From assembly GCF_001457415.1 (NCBI RefSeq), contig NZ_LN881722.1, positions 310,001 through 374,000 on the forward strand: 64,000 nucleotides of DNA. Direction: 5' to 3'. The number at the start of each line of letters is the position of its first letter. Within the stretch, counting starts at the first letter, position 1. Under the pieces are notes generated by a model. It saw nothing but the letters and a program-made list of their open reading frames with translations. It was not told the DNA's origin and made no database searches. The stretch comes from Gorillibacterium timonense. GTDB lineage: Bacteria; Bacillota; Bacilli; Paenibacillales; NBRC-103111. Shown piece by piece: positions 17,824 through 26,053 of the stretch. The position numbers and the translations under genes were made by a program.

Positions 17824-19416
17824 ATGACAGGTACGTGGTTTCACGGGGGGCGCAGCCCTTTTGCGGAGAAGAGCGAGGAGTCTATCTCTGTCTATTGCGA
17901 GAATGGCATCATCCGGGCCGTCGGCTCCGACCGAGAGCTCAGCTTGCAGCTTGCCGGCCGTGACATTCGCCGGATCGATCTGGACGGAGGCTATGTGCTT
18001 CCCGGACTAACGGATTGCCATATGCATCTGTCCATGCAGGGGATGAAGCTGGCGGCTCTCGATTTCAGCGGAGCGGAATCGAAGGAGGAGATGCTCCGCC
18101 TGCTGAAGGACCGTGTGGAAGCAACCCCGCCCGGCGAATGGATTCTCGGCTACAACTGGAATGAGAACGCCTTCCTTCCCGCTGTCGCGCCGAACCGGGA
18201 CGAGCTCGATGCGGTCACCGACCGGCATCCGGTGCTGCTGACGCGCGTCTGCTACCATTCCTTGCTGGCCAATTCAGAAGCGTATCGGCGTGCCGGCATT
18301 GCGGAGGATATCGTCGATCCGCCCTCTGGGGCGTACGGGCGTGATGAGCGGGGCAGGCTGAACGGGCGCATCTACGAGGATGCCGGCGAAGCCTTCCAAG
18401 CGGCGGTGCCGGAGCCGGATTATGCCGCCAAGAAGGCCACAATCCGCAGCGCCGCCGAATACGCCCTCTCGCTTGGGCTGACGGCGGTGCATACGGATGA
18501 CCTGCGGTATCTCGGCGACTTGAGCACGATGCTCCGCATCCACCGCGAGCTGCGCGAGGAGGGCGTCCGGCTGAGGACGCATCAGCTCGTCTATTACCCG
18601 AACCTCGCCGAAGCGAAGTCTCTGGGCCTTCGGGCAGGCAGCGGCGACGAATGGCTCCGCCTCGGAGGGGCGAAGCTCTTCGCGGACGGCGTACTCGGGG
18701 GCCGGACCGCCTGGCTGAGCGAACCGTATGCCGACGATCCCGGCAATTCCGGCATCCCGATCCACACGCCGCAAGCGCTCCGGGCTATCGTCCGCGAGGC
18801 GCGGGAGGCCGGCTATCCGATCGCCGTCCATGCCATCGGAGACGCGGCCGTGGACCTCGCGCTCACGGCGATGGAGGAGCAGCCGGTGGAGGCGGCCAGC
18901 CCGCTCCCCGATCGGCTGATCCACGTACCCGTGCTGCGCCCCGAGCAGCTCGAGCGGATGCGCCGCCTACGGCTTGCAGCCGACATTCAGCCGCCCTTCG
19001 TGGCGAGCGACTACCCGTGGGTGCAAGAGCGGCTCGGCAGCCGGCCGGTGCACCGCTACGCCTGGAAGACGCTGCTGGCCGCAGGCGTTCCCTGCGGCGG
19101 CAGCAGCGATGCTCCCATCGAGCCGCTGGATCCGCTCCACGGGCTGTACACCGCCGTCACCCGCCGCAAGCCGGGCGAGCGTCATCCGGGCTACGAGCCG
19201 GATGAGTCGCTGACGCTTGCGGAAGCGATTCGGCTGTACACGAACGGGAGTGCCCGGACGGCGGGAGAAGAGAACGTGAGGGGGACGCTGGCTCCCGGGT
19301 ATGCAGCCGACTTCACCGTGCTCGACCGCCCGTTCGCGGAGGACCCCGAAGAGTGGCTGCGGATGAAGGCGCGGCGGACGGTCGTGAATGGAGAGACGGC
19401 TTACGAGCGGGACTAA
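17824..19416 (+). CDS. YtcJ-like metal-dependent amidohydrolase
   Basis: 530 aa. Amidohydrolase superfamily, type 3: LPGLTDCHMHLSMQG provides the HxH pair (around residues 67-69), HAIGDAAVD and GGSSDAPIEPLDPL supply the later metal ligands, and the C-terminal beta-sandwich ends with GTLAPGYAADFTVLDR. YtcJ-type enzymes act on unidentified amide or imide substrates in the cytosol. RBS GAGGG precedes ATG 17824. Single gene, about 260 bp from its divergent neighbour. Confidence 0.9.
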   Translation: MTGTWFHGGRSPFAEKSEESISVYCENGIIRAVGSDRELSLQLAGRDIRRIDLDGGYVLPGLTDCHMHLSMQGMKLAALDFSGAESKEEMLRLLKDRVEATPPGEWILGYNWNENAFLPAVAPNRDELDAVTDRHPVLLTRVCYHSLLANSEAYRRAGIAEDIVDPPSGAYGRDERGRLNGRIYEDAGEAFQAAVPEPDYAAKKATIRSAAEYALSLGLTAVHTDDLRYLGDLSTMLRIHRELREEGVRLRTHQLVYYPNLAEAKSLGLRAGSGDEWLRLGGAKLFADGVLGGRTAWLSEPYADDPGNSGIPIHTPQALRAIVREAREAGYPIAVHAIGDAAVDLALTAMEEQPVEAASPLPDRLIHVPVLRPEQLERMRRLRLAADIQPPFVASDYPWVQERLGSRPVHRYAWKTLLAAGVPCGGSSDAPIEPLDPLHGLYTAVTRRKPGERHPGYEPDESLTLAEAIRLYTNGSARTAGEENVRGTLAPGYAADFTVLDRPFAEDPEEWLRMKARRTVVNGETAYERD

Positions 19417-19584
19417 TCCCAGGCGGCAGAACCGGCTGTGCGGTGCAGGTCTCGCAATCTCGCACAGGAGTGTCCGTGCGGGACTAACGTCATGGATCAG
19501 TGTCGCCATGTGCGAGCCATATCCAGCAAGCGAGCCATACCCAGCAAGGAAAAGGGGAAGCAGAGGAAACCGGAGGGAATCGAT

Positions 19585-20118
19585 ATGGAATTTTGTACCG
19601 AACGTCTCATCCTGCGCGAATTTACTGACGATGATTTTGCTGCCGTGCACCGGTATACCTCCAATCCGGATGCGATGAAATTTATGCTGTGGGGGCCGAA
19701 TTCGGAAGAAGAGACCCGCGGCTTCCTGGCCAAGGTCGCAGCGCTTGCTGCCGAAGAGCCGCGTACTGGCTACGAGCTGGCCGTGACCCGGCGCGACGAC
19801 GGTGCACTCCTCGGCGGCGGCTGCTTGTATGTGACCGGGACGAACGGAGAGATCGGCTACTGCCTGAGTCCCGATGCCTGGAACCGGGGCTATGCCACGG
19901 AAGCGGCCCGGGAGCTGATGCGCTATGGCTTTGAGGAACATCGCTTGCATCGCATATTTGCGACCTGCCGTCCGGCAAATGCAGGCTCGGCCCGGGTGAT
20001 TGAGAAGCTTGGCATGCAGCGTGAGGGTCACCTGCGGGAGTACCTGTATGCCAAAGGGCGTTATCACGACTCGCTCTTGTTCTCGATCCTGGAGGAGGAG
20101 TGGAGGGCAGGACAATGA
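19585..20118 (+). CDS. RimJ/RimL-type GNAT acetyltransferase
   Basis: 177 aa. TERLILREFTDDDFAAVHRY is the classic N-terminus; EIGYCLSPDAWNRGYATEAARELM holds the acetyl-CoA pyrophosphate loop, and RPANAGSARVIEKLGM the beta6-alpha4 motif. Such enzymes acetylate N-terminal amino groups of proteins or small amines. GGAGGG lies 9 nt before ATG 19585. Its stop overlaps the next gene's start (ATGA), so the two are cotranslated. Confidence 0.9.
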   Translation: MEFCTERLILREFTDDDFAAVHRYTSNPDAMKFMLWGPNSEEETRGFLAKVAALAAEEPRTGYELAVTRRDDGALLGGGCLYVTGTNGEIGYCLSPDAWNRGYATEAARELMRYGFEEHRLHRIFATCRPANAGSARVIEKLGMQREGHLREYLYAKGRYHDSLLFSILEEEWRAGQ

Positions 20119-20567
20119 GCGACGGCATGATGCTAGTCGGCGCGCTCGGTCTCGTCGGCTACGCAGGGCTGTCCTTGCTTGCACTGCGCTCCAAAGTCCG
20201 CGCGGGGAAGGTTCTTCTCAGCGGAAATGCAATCGGAATAAGCGTGGCGCTCTGGGTCATCTTTTATGTGCTGTTTTCCTTCATCCTTACCCTGGAGTTC
20301 CCGTTCTGGCTGTTCTTCCTTATTACCTTCCTGAACATCCTTCCGGTTGTTTGGGTCTCCCGGGTCCGCCTCGGGGAATTCGGGCTGCAGACGGGATACC
20401 GCTTTATTCCGCGCAACCAGCTGCTCGGGTTCCGTTTCCTGAACGACGATGGCAATCGGGTGGAGTTCTTTCTTAAAGCGGAGGAGCGATACCCGCAAGC
20501 GGCGTTCAGCCGCAAGCTGTCCCGGGATGAGGTGCAGGAGCGGCTGGCGAAGTATTTTGCACCTTGA
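20115..20567 (+). CDS. Small membrane protein, unknown
   Basis: 150 aa with three hydrophobic helices (about 5-22, 35-60, 63-80) and a cytosolic C-terminal domain of about 65 residues (RVRLGEFGLQTGYRFIPRNQ). I do not recognise the family. ATGA overlap with the upstream GNAT gene and GGAGGG in the GNAT 3' end support this start and coupled translation. Confidence 0.6.
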   Translation: MSDGMMLVGALGLVGYAGLSLLALRSKVRAGKVLLSGNAIGISVALWVIFYVLFSFILTLEFPFWLFFLITFLNILPVVWVSRVRLGEFGLQTGYRFIPRNQLLGFRFLNDDGNRVEFFLKAEERYPQAAFSRKLSRDEVQERLAKYFAP

Positions 20568-20595
20568 CGGTTACCTTGACGGTTACCTTGACGGT
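20564..20595. repeat. 12-bp tandem repeat overlapping a stop codon
   Basis: TTGACGGTTACC is repeated 2.7 times without error; the first unit contains the stop codon of the membrane protein gene. Probably slippage-derived; one unit per turn-and-a-bit, no clear operator logic. Confidence 0.85.
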
Positions 20596-20662
20596 CAGCC
20601 TGACGTTTAGCAGCAGTAGAGAATATAGCCCCGGGAAATGCGGATGAAAGGGAGAGGTGGTC

Positions 20663-21322
20663 ATGACGGAACCTGTGGAGTCTGTGGAGTTTGTGGAGTC
20701 AAAGGAAACGCGCCGTGTGCGCAAGGTTGCCATTCTGTTGTTTGATGACATTGAGGTGCTGGACTTTGCCGGTCCGTATGAGGTGTTCGCGATGGCGGGC
20801 AAGCAGGGCGGAGACTTCGAGCTCTATACGGTAGCGGAGGAGGCGCGCATCGTGACGGCGGTCGGCGGGCTGCGCCTCGTACCGGATTATGCCATCGGCG
20901 GCTGTCCAGTGCCGGATTTGCTGATCGTACCGGGAGGAATGGGCACGCGTAGAGAAATCTCGAACCGCAAGCTGCTCGATTGGATTGCCGCGACCGCAAG
21001 CGAATGCGAGCTGTTGCTGTCCGTCTGCACCGGCGCTCTGCTGCTGGCGGCTGCTGGTCTGCTCGACGGGCTGGAGATTACGACTCACCATGCCTCCATT
21101 CCGCTGCTCCGCGAGCTCGCGCCCAGATCGGCTAAAATCCGCGAGGACGCACGTTATACCGATAACGGGCATATTCTTCTGTCCGCCGGGGTCTCGGCGG
21201 GCATCGACATCTCCCTCCATGCCATCGAGAAGCTGCTCGGAGAGGAGCGCGCGCTTCTTGCGGCGGGGCAGATGGAATACGACTGGGAAGGCGCAGAGAC
21301 CGAGCGAATGCTCTTTGACTAA
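20663..21322 (+). CDS. DJ-1/PfpI (GATase1-like) family protein
   Basis: 219 aa. Alpha/beta DJ-1 fold: VAILLFDDIEVLDFAGPYEVF at the N-terminus, LLIVPGGMGTR, then the nucleophile elbow SVCTGALLLAAAGLLDG with the reactive Cys, and TTHHAS. This pattern is closest to isonitrile hydratase and AraC-type N-terminal domains; the substrate is unknown. The first 20 residues contain an imperfect VESVEFVES triplet encoded by three tandem 9-bp repeats. GGGAGAGG precedes ATG 20663. Confidence 0.87.
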   Translation: MTEPVESVEFVESKETRRVRKVAILLFDDIEVLDFAGPYEVFAMAGKQGGDFELYTVAEEARIVTAVGGLRLVPDYAIGGCPVPDLLIVPGGMGTRREISNRKLLDWIAATASECELLLSVCTGALLLAAAGLLDGLEITTHHASIPLLRELAPRSAKIREDARYTDNGHILLSAGVSAGIDISLHAIEKLLGEERALLAAGQMEYDWEGAETERMLFD

Positions 21323-21427
21323 GCCGAATGCGCCGATTTTCGGGAATGGGGAAACGAGAGACCGCTTCTCCCGTAAGAGAAGGATAGGTTAGCAATCCTT
21401 TTTAAGAACACCGGAAGGAGCAGGCAA

Positions 21428-21556
21428 ATGACGGAACAGCTGCGACGGAAAAAGCCGGCGGAACATCCGCTGAGAACGAAGGAGAAGAACTCCAACCTCG
21501 AACGGACAAAGAAAGGAAACAGGTTCGAATACCGCGTGAATGAGGGTTCACTATGA
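21428..21556 (+). CDS. Small basic leader-like ORF, 42 aa
   Basis: MTEQLRRKKPAEH... ends with NEGSL; highly charged (many Arg/Lys/Glu), no hydrophobic segment. AAGGAG lies 7 nt upstream, and its stop overlaps the ATG of the next gene (ATGA), a typical translational-coupling arrangement. Unknown family; may be a real small protein or a coupling leader for the membrane protein. Confidence 0.5.
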   Translation: MTEQLRRKKPAEHPLRTKEKNSNLERTKKGNRFEYRVNEGSL

Positions 21557-22278
21557 AGGGGTTTCCTCTCACAAAGCGGAACAAGTGGCTGATTCTTCTC
21601 GGTGTAGCCGGCGTCCTGCTGCTTACGGCTATCGCCTGGTCGATTCCTCGCTTTCAGGATCGGGTCTTCTACGTATTTGACAGCAAATACCGGCTGGCGG
21701 AGCATACGGATAATACCTCCGTCTATCGCACTCGTTCAGGTGATGGTCCGATCAGGGTGACGGATTCCGGCGGCGGCAAGGAATTTGCCATTGTGATTGG
21801 AAACGAGCGGATTAACGTCAAGCTGATCTCGGAATCGGAGGAAGAACGGCTGTACGATATCACCGATGCTGTGGGAACCCGCAGGGCGAAGGCGGCGAGC
21901 GATAGATGGGTGGAAGTCCGACAGGAGGACGGCAGCTATTTTCCGGAGATGGTCAGCTCCGCTAACATGAACGGACAGTGGGTGTATGATACCCCGGGCG
22001 GTCATTTATACCCCGTCAGCACTCTGCTTGAAATGATAGATCCCACCTTGCGGCAGAAAGATGGGAATCCGGTATTATACGTGCTAGGCGTGCTTTTTCT
22101 AGCGGTCAGCTTCATCGGGTGGCGGTTCCGCGAGTTCTTTTTCAAGCTGAAATATACGATGTGGGTGGAAGACCCGGAGCCGACTGACTTTTATATGACC
22201 TCAACCAAAATCGGCAGCATCGTCGTTGCCATCGTCGGTGTCGGGTTCCTGCTCGGCGCGATTTTTTCCGTGATGTAA
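21553..22278 (+). CDS. Membrane protein of unknown function
   Basis: 241 aa. One N-terminal helix (10-32), an extracytoplasmic beta-rich domain of about 125 residues (SKYRLAEHTDNTSVYRT ... LYPVSTLLEMID), then two helices (about 175-190 and 215-238) around a charged loop. I recognise no family motif. Coupled to the preceding 42-aa ORF. Confidence 0.65.
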   Translation: MKGFPLTKRNKWLILLGVAGVLLLTAIAWSIPRFQDRVFYVFDSKYRLAEHTDNTSVYRTRSGDGPIRVTDSGGGKEFAIVIGNERINVKLISESEEERLYDITDAVGTRRAKAASDRWVEVRQEDGSYFPEMVSSANMNGQWVYDTPGGHLYPVSTLLEMIDPTLRQKDGNPVLYVLGVLFLAVSFIGWRFREFFFKLKYTMWVEDPEPTDFYMTSTKIGSIVVAIVGVGFLLGAIFSVM

Positions 22279-22330
22279 GGACTGAGATAGAACCGAAGGA
22301 AAGTCGATTCAAGACAGGAGGTGTGAACAG

Positions 22331-22858
22331 GTGGATTTTCGTTATCCGATCGGAACATTTGAGTGGCAGGGAGAGATCACCCGGGAACAGCGGGAACAAT
22401 GGATCTCCGATATCGCGGAATTGCCTGCGCTCCTTGCGACGGAGATTCGCGGCTTATCGGACGAACAGCTGGATACTCCGTATCGCGAAGGAGGCTGGAC
22501 CATCCGCCAGGTGGTGCATCACTTGGCTGACAGCCACATGAACAGCTTTATCCGCTTTAAGCTGGCGCTGACGGAAGATCGCCCGACCATTCGGCCCTAT
22601 TATGAGGACCGATGGGCGGAGGGAGCGGATGCACGTCTGCTTCATCCGGAAGTGTCGCTTCGGCTGCTCGAATCGCTTCATGAGCGCTGGGTGTTCCTGC
22701 TGCGGACTATAAGCGATGAGGACTATGCCCGCGATTTTTATCATCCCGAATCTGAGGCGGTGGTACGCCTGGATTACAACGTGGGCGTTTATTCCTGGCA
22801 CGGCTGGCACCATTTGGCCCATATCCGCACTCTGAAAGAACGAAAGGGCTGGACTTGA
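22331..22858 (+). CDS. bstA: DinB-fold bacillithiol S-transferase (YfiT/BstA)
   Basis: 175 aa. Four-helix DinB fold with the metal-ligand histidines in TIRQVVHHLADSHMN and WHGWHHLAHIRTL, and N-terminus RYPIGTFEWQGEI as in B. subtilis YfiT. BstA-type enzymes conjugate bacillithiol to electrophiles such as toxins. GTG 22331 is preceded by AGGAGGTG at good distance. Its stop overlaps the next gene's ATG (TGATG). Confidence 0.87.
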   Translation: MDFRYPIGTFEWQGEITREQREQWISDIAELPALLATEIRGLSDEQLDTPYREGGWTIRQVVHHLADSHMNSFIRFKLALTEDRPTIRPYYEDRWAEGADARLLHPEVSLRLLESLHERWVFLLRTISDEDYARDFYHPESEAVVRLDYNVGVYSWHGWHHLAHIRTLKERKGWT

Positions 22859-23553
22859 TGAGGCCGGACGGACCGGCATCCAGGGAAGCGGGAGCGGCTC
22901 AACCGGCCGCAGTTGCGGATAGCGACATGCAAATCACCTTGGCGAAGGATGATCACGAGGACACAGCCTTCGCTGCATCGAGGTCCCGCGAAGCGGACCG
23001 ATTCATCCCGCAAGGTATGGCAGAAGGAGCTCCCCGGCAGCGGGATGCAGTTCGGGCCCTGCAGGAGCTTCGCTTGGAAGAGAGGCTTATTCGTTATTCG
23101 CCGAGGCTCGTGGGCACGGTGCCGATCGGTATCGATGTGGCGGGCTCCGATCTGGACGTGATCTGTGAAGTCGCGGATCTGGCCGCCTGGTGCGGTGAAT
23201 TGCAGCAGTTGTTCGGCCATTTGGACGAGTATCGCTGCTCCGAACCAGATGGAGCCGTGGCGACGGTTAATTTCACCTATGACGGCTGGGAGATCGAGCT
23301 GTTTGGGCAGAACCGCCCGACGGACGAGCAGAACGGGTACCGTCATATGGTGGTGGAGGAGCGGATTTTGCGGCTGCTGCCGGAGGCGGAGCGGGAAAGG
23401 CTTCGTTCATGGAAGGCGCAGGGCATCAAGACGGAACCCGCCTTTGCCAGGCTGCTCAAGCTTCCCGGAGATCCCTATGAAGCGATGCTCTGCTTGTGGG
23501 AAGAGACGGATGAGGAGCTCATGCGGAGGATTCGGGGCCGGACTTCTCCCTGA
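22858..23553 (+). CDS. DUF4269 family protein
   Basis: 231 aa. RLVGTVPIGIDVAGSDLDVICE near residues 80-102 and FTYDGWEIELFGQ are characteristic of DUF4269, a nucleotidyltransferase-like family of unknown function (paired acidic residues in SDLD). Family members are about 180 aa; this one has an extra 50 residues of low-complexity N-terminus, so translation may start later, for example at the ATG for MAEGAPRQ. Translationally linked to bstA through TGATG. Confidence 0.8.
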   Translation: MRPDGPASREAGAAQPAAVADSDMQITLAKDDHEDTAFAASRSREADRFIPQGMAEGAPRQRDAVRALQELRLEERLIRYSPRLVGTVPIGIDVAGSDLDVICEVADLAAWCGELQQLFGHLDEYRCSEPDGAVATVNFTYDGWEIELFGQNRPTDEQNGYRHMVVEERILRLLPEAERERLRSWKAQGIKTEPAFARLLKLPGDPYEAMLCLWEETDEELMRRIRGRTSP

Positions 23554-23567
23554 TCGCGGAGAACACA

Positions 23568-23622
23568 AAAAACAGGCTGGGAAGGATGGCGCACCGCACA
23601 TCCTTCCCAGCCTGCTTTTGCG
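23568..23622. terminator. Strong bidirectional terminator
   Basis: 16-bp perfect stem (23573-23588 with 23599-23614) with A-tract before and T-tract after; serves DUF4269 and the convergent small acidic protein gene. Confidence 0.9.
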
Positions 23623-23628
23623 GTCCGA

Positions 23629-24002
23629 TCAAAGATCCTCTCGGTTGTCCACCCGGCGAAAGTCGTCATCCGGGTCATCCGCTCCCGCTCCGTTGAGCAG
23701 GTCGATTCCATTGATAACGTCGGTGAGAGGAGCGGCTGGGTCTACCGGAGAATTCGCCGCAACTTCATCCGCATCTGGCACAGCGGCGAGGTCGATCGGA
23801 TCGACAAGCTCCCCCTTGTCCTCGAATGCGGCTCCCGCATGATAGGAGTTTGGCTTGTCCTCTTGAGTCGTGGAGATGAGCTCCTCTCCCTGAACGGCCT
23901 TCCATGCTGGAGTTACGAGATCGTTCGGGGTTGATCGGCAAAAAAATTTTGTCCGAAAGCAGTTGCTTGATCTGCCGGGTCATCGCGTTTCTCGTCTGCC
24001 AT
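23629..24002 (-). pseudogene. Frameshifted small acidic protein gene
   Basis: Two open frames on the minus strand join at a run of seven T (23946-23940). The upstream frame begins MADEKRDDPADQATAFG at ATG 24002 and reaches QNFF before a stop 8 codons on. The -1 frame then continues CRSTPNDLVTPAWKAV... to a very acidic tail GADDPDDDFRRVDNREDL ending at TGA 23629. The downstream frame has no start codon of its own. One extra T would restore a single 124-aa acidic protein. Either an indel (real or sequencing), phase variation, or -1 slippage on T TTT TTT. Function unknown. Ends at the strong terminator, which supports it as a genuine gene. Confidence 0.6.
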
Positions 24003-24175
24003 ATCGCTGTCCCGCCTCTCGCTAAAAATGTCCTCCGTACGGATCGATTTACAGGTGCTGCAGATGCGTATCTTTACCCGTTCATGCTGTCCGTTAAACT
24101 TCCCGGACCTTCCTGCATCTATACTTGGAGTAGGAAAAAGAGGGGGAAGCGAGTGTGACTCTTTATTTTTCGATG

Positions 24176-24218
24176 TGTGATGCAAGTCACAAGGAGGGGG
24201 GAGTAGGAGCGTTATAGT
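24176..24218 (+). promoter_or_regulatory. Fnr-type class II promoter of ric
   Basis: TGTGATGCAAGTCACA (24176-24191) is a perfect TGTGA-N6-TCACA palindrome, the Fnr consensus of Bacillus. A TATAGT -10 follows at 24213-24218; the palindrome centre is at about -41.5 from the inferred start site near 24225, the standard position for activation. No -35 hexamer is present. Confidence 0.85.
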
Positions 24219-24261
24219 GGACTCCAGTTCAACCATTCCTGTTGAGAGGAGTTTTCACTCT

Positions 24262-24966
24262 ATGAATAAAACCGGTTTTCAACCTGCCCAGACACTCGGT
24301 GAAATCGTGGCTGCCTTCCCGCAAGCGGCCGATGTGTTTAAATCGCTCGGACTGGATTTTTGCTGTGGAGGAAGCAAGACCTTAAAGGAGGCTGCCGGCA
24401 GCAAAGGGATTGAGGAAGCTATCGTGCTCGCGAAGTTGGAAGAGAAGCATACCGACTATTCGCAGTTCGGCCAACCGGCCAAGGATTGGCGGAATGCGCC
24501 TTATGCGGAGCTGATCTCGGAGATCGTCAATACCCATCACGCTTATCTGTTGCAGGAGCTTGCTCCGCTGGAGGGATATGTGGCCAAGATCGCACGCGTC
24601 CACGGTCCCGCTCATCCCGAATTGATCCGCGTCCATGAGCTGTACCGGACGATGAAGGCGGAGCTTGAGGAGCATCTGGTCAAGGAGGAGGAGCAGCTCT
24701 TTCCCTCGATCCTGAGCTATGCGGACAGTGAAGACGAAGCGGATCGAGCGAAAGCAGCGACTCTTCTCAAAGAGTTGGAGTCCGAGCATGCCGGAGTGGG
24801 GGAAATCCTGCGCGAAATCCGCGAGCTGACCACCGATTATACCTTGCCCAAAGAGGCTTGCGGCACGTACCGGGTTTCCTTTGAACGATTGAAGGCTCTT
24901 GAGTCGGACATGTTCGACCACATCCACCTGGAGAACAACATCTTGTTTCTGCGCATCGCCGGATAA
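24262..24966 (+). CDS. ric: Iron-sulfur cluster repair di-iron protein (Ric/ScdA/YtfE)
   Basis: 234 aa. The N-terminal ScdA_N domain contains the CC motif in LGLDFCCGGSKTL (residues 31-43). The hemerythrin-like domain provides His/Glu ligands in NTHHAYLLQEL, EEHLVKEEEQLFP, ESEHAG and DHIHLENNILF, which bind the di-iron centre. Ric proteins repair Fe-S clusters damaged by NO or oxidants in the cytosol. ATG 24262 has GAGAGGAG upstream. The Fnr-type promoter indicates induction on oxygen limitation, consistent with protecting the oxygen-sensitive enzymes encoded further along. Confidence 0.93.
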   Translation: MNKTGFQPAQTLGEIVAAFPQAADVFKSLGLDFCCGGSKTLKEAAGSKGIEEAIVLAKLEEKHTDYSQFGQPAKDWRNAPYAELISEIVNTHHAYLLQELAPLEGYVAKIARVHGPAHPELIRVHELYRTMKAELEEHLVKEEEQLFPSILSYADSEDEADRAKAATLLKELESEHAGVGEILREIRELTTDYTLPKEACGTYRVSFERLKALESDMFDHIHLENNILFLRIAG

Positions 24967-24991
24967 TTCTAGCTCCCATACAATCGGACAG

Positions 24992-25042
24992 CACGAAAAA
25001 GCCGTTCCCACCGCATCCAAGCGGGAGGAACGGCTTTTCGTA
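24992..25042. terminator. Bidirectional terminator
   Basis: CGAAAAAGCCGTTCC (from 24994) pairs with GGAACGGCTTTTCG (to 25040). Separates ric from the convergent ABC operon. Confidence 0.85.
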
Positions 25043-25111
25043 TGCCGACCGGCACGGATCTATGGCGGGTCGCAGCCGGCCATGGCTTCATGCTTCGGAT
25101 GGTCGTAAAAA

Positions 25112-26053
25112 TTAGGCCGCGACGTCTCGCTTCGTGAAGATCGTCCAGGACAGGACATTCATGACCACGAAATACCCGACGAGTACCAGGATGGAAAAGG
25201 TCAGCGTCATGTCGCCGCGCAGAGGCGTCCCATCCAGATAGACCGTGAGGTCGGTGTTCGCAAACAGGTAGTACTTGATCCACCAGTAGCCCTTCAGCAG
25301 ATGGATCGCCGTGCTGCTGAGCAGAAGCACGGCCATGGACAGCGCGATGGCCAGGGAGCTTGAGCGGAACACGGTGGAGATCATGAACGCAAGCGTCACC
25401 GTCATGAGCAGGCTGATGCAGGACATGCCGTATACCGTGAGGATATGGGGCAGCATGCTCAGCTCGTGAACGGTTCCGTCGCCCGCTGCGTAGACGTAGG
25501 GCAGCGTGGTGCCGTCAAAGCCGTTAAACAGGCCGCCGAATCCGTAAGAGGCTCCGAGGAGCACCAGCAGCAGCAGGAGGCTGAACTGGAAGGCGGACAG
25601 GTACTTGGACAGCAGCACTTTGGCCCGGGAGTGGGGGCGGATGAGCAGAAGCTTGGCGGTGCCTTGGGAGAATTCACCCGCGACCGCATCCGCGGCGATG
25701 ACCACGGTGAAGATGGTGACGAGGATAATGAGGTCGCTCATCTCAAGAACCGAGCCCCAGACGGTCCCGTCGGGAGGAGCGATATCGTGCTCAAGTCGGT
25801 ATTCATTTATTTTCAGATGCTCTTCATAATAGTCGCGTGCTTCCTTTGACGGATTGTCTTTAAGGTTATTTTCGTATTCCGTATTTTGCTGGGTCAACTC
25901 TTGCTTCCAATCGGGATTCGCCGGAGCAAATTTGTGGATCTGATAAGTACCGAATGCAACGATGCCGATGAGCAGGATGAGGAGAATCCAGGTGCGCGGT
26001 CGGCGGTAGATTTTCATGTTTTCATTGCGGATGAGCCTAAGCAATTTGATCAC
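25112..26053 (-). CDS. ABC-2 type permease
   Basis: 313 aa with six hydrophobic helices: first at 20-40, a 70-residue charged extracytoplasmic loop (PDWKQELTQQNTEYENN), then five clustered helices (105-305). This fits BcrB/NatB-type permeases that pair with a separate ATPase. It overlaps the ATPase gene by 17 bp, the usual coupling. Substrate probably a peptide antibiotic, ion or lipid; undetermined. Confidence 0.85.
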   Translation of the reverse strand: MIKLLRLIRNENMKIYRRPRTWILLILLIGIVAFGTYQIHKFAPANPDWKQELTQQNTEYENNLKDNPSKEARDYYEEHLKINEYRLEHDIAPPDGTVWGSVLEMSDLIILVTIFTVVIAADAVAGEFSQGTAKLLLIRPHSRAKVLLSKYLSAFQFSLLLLLVLLGASYGFGGLFNGFDGTTLPYVYAAGDGTVHELSMLPHILTVYGMSCISLLMTVTLAFMISTVFRSSSLAIALSMAVLLLSSTAIHLLKGYWWIKYYLFANTDLTVYLDGTPLRGDMTLTFSILVLVGYFVVMNVLSWTIFTKRDVAA

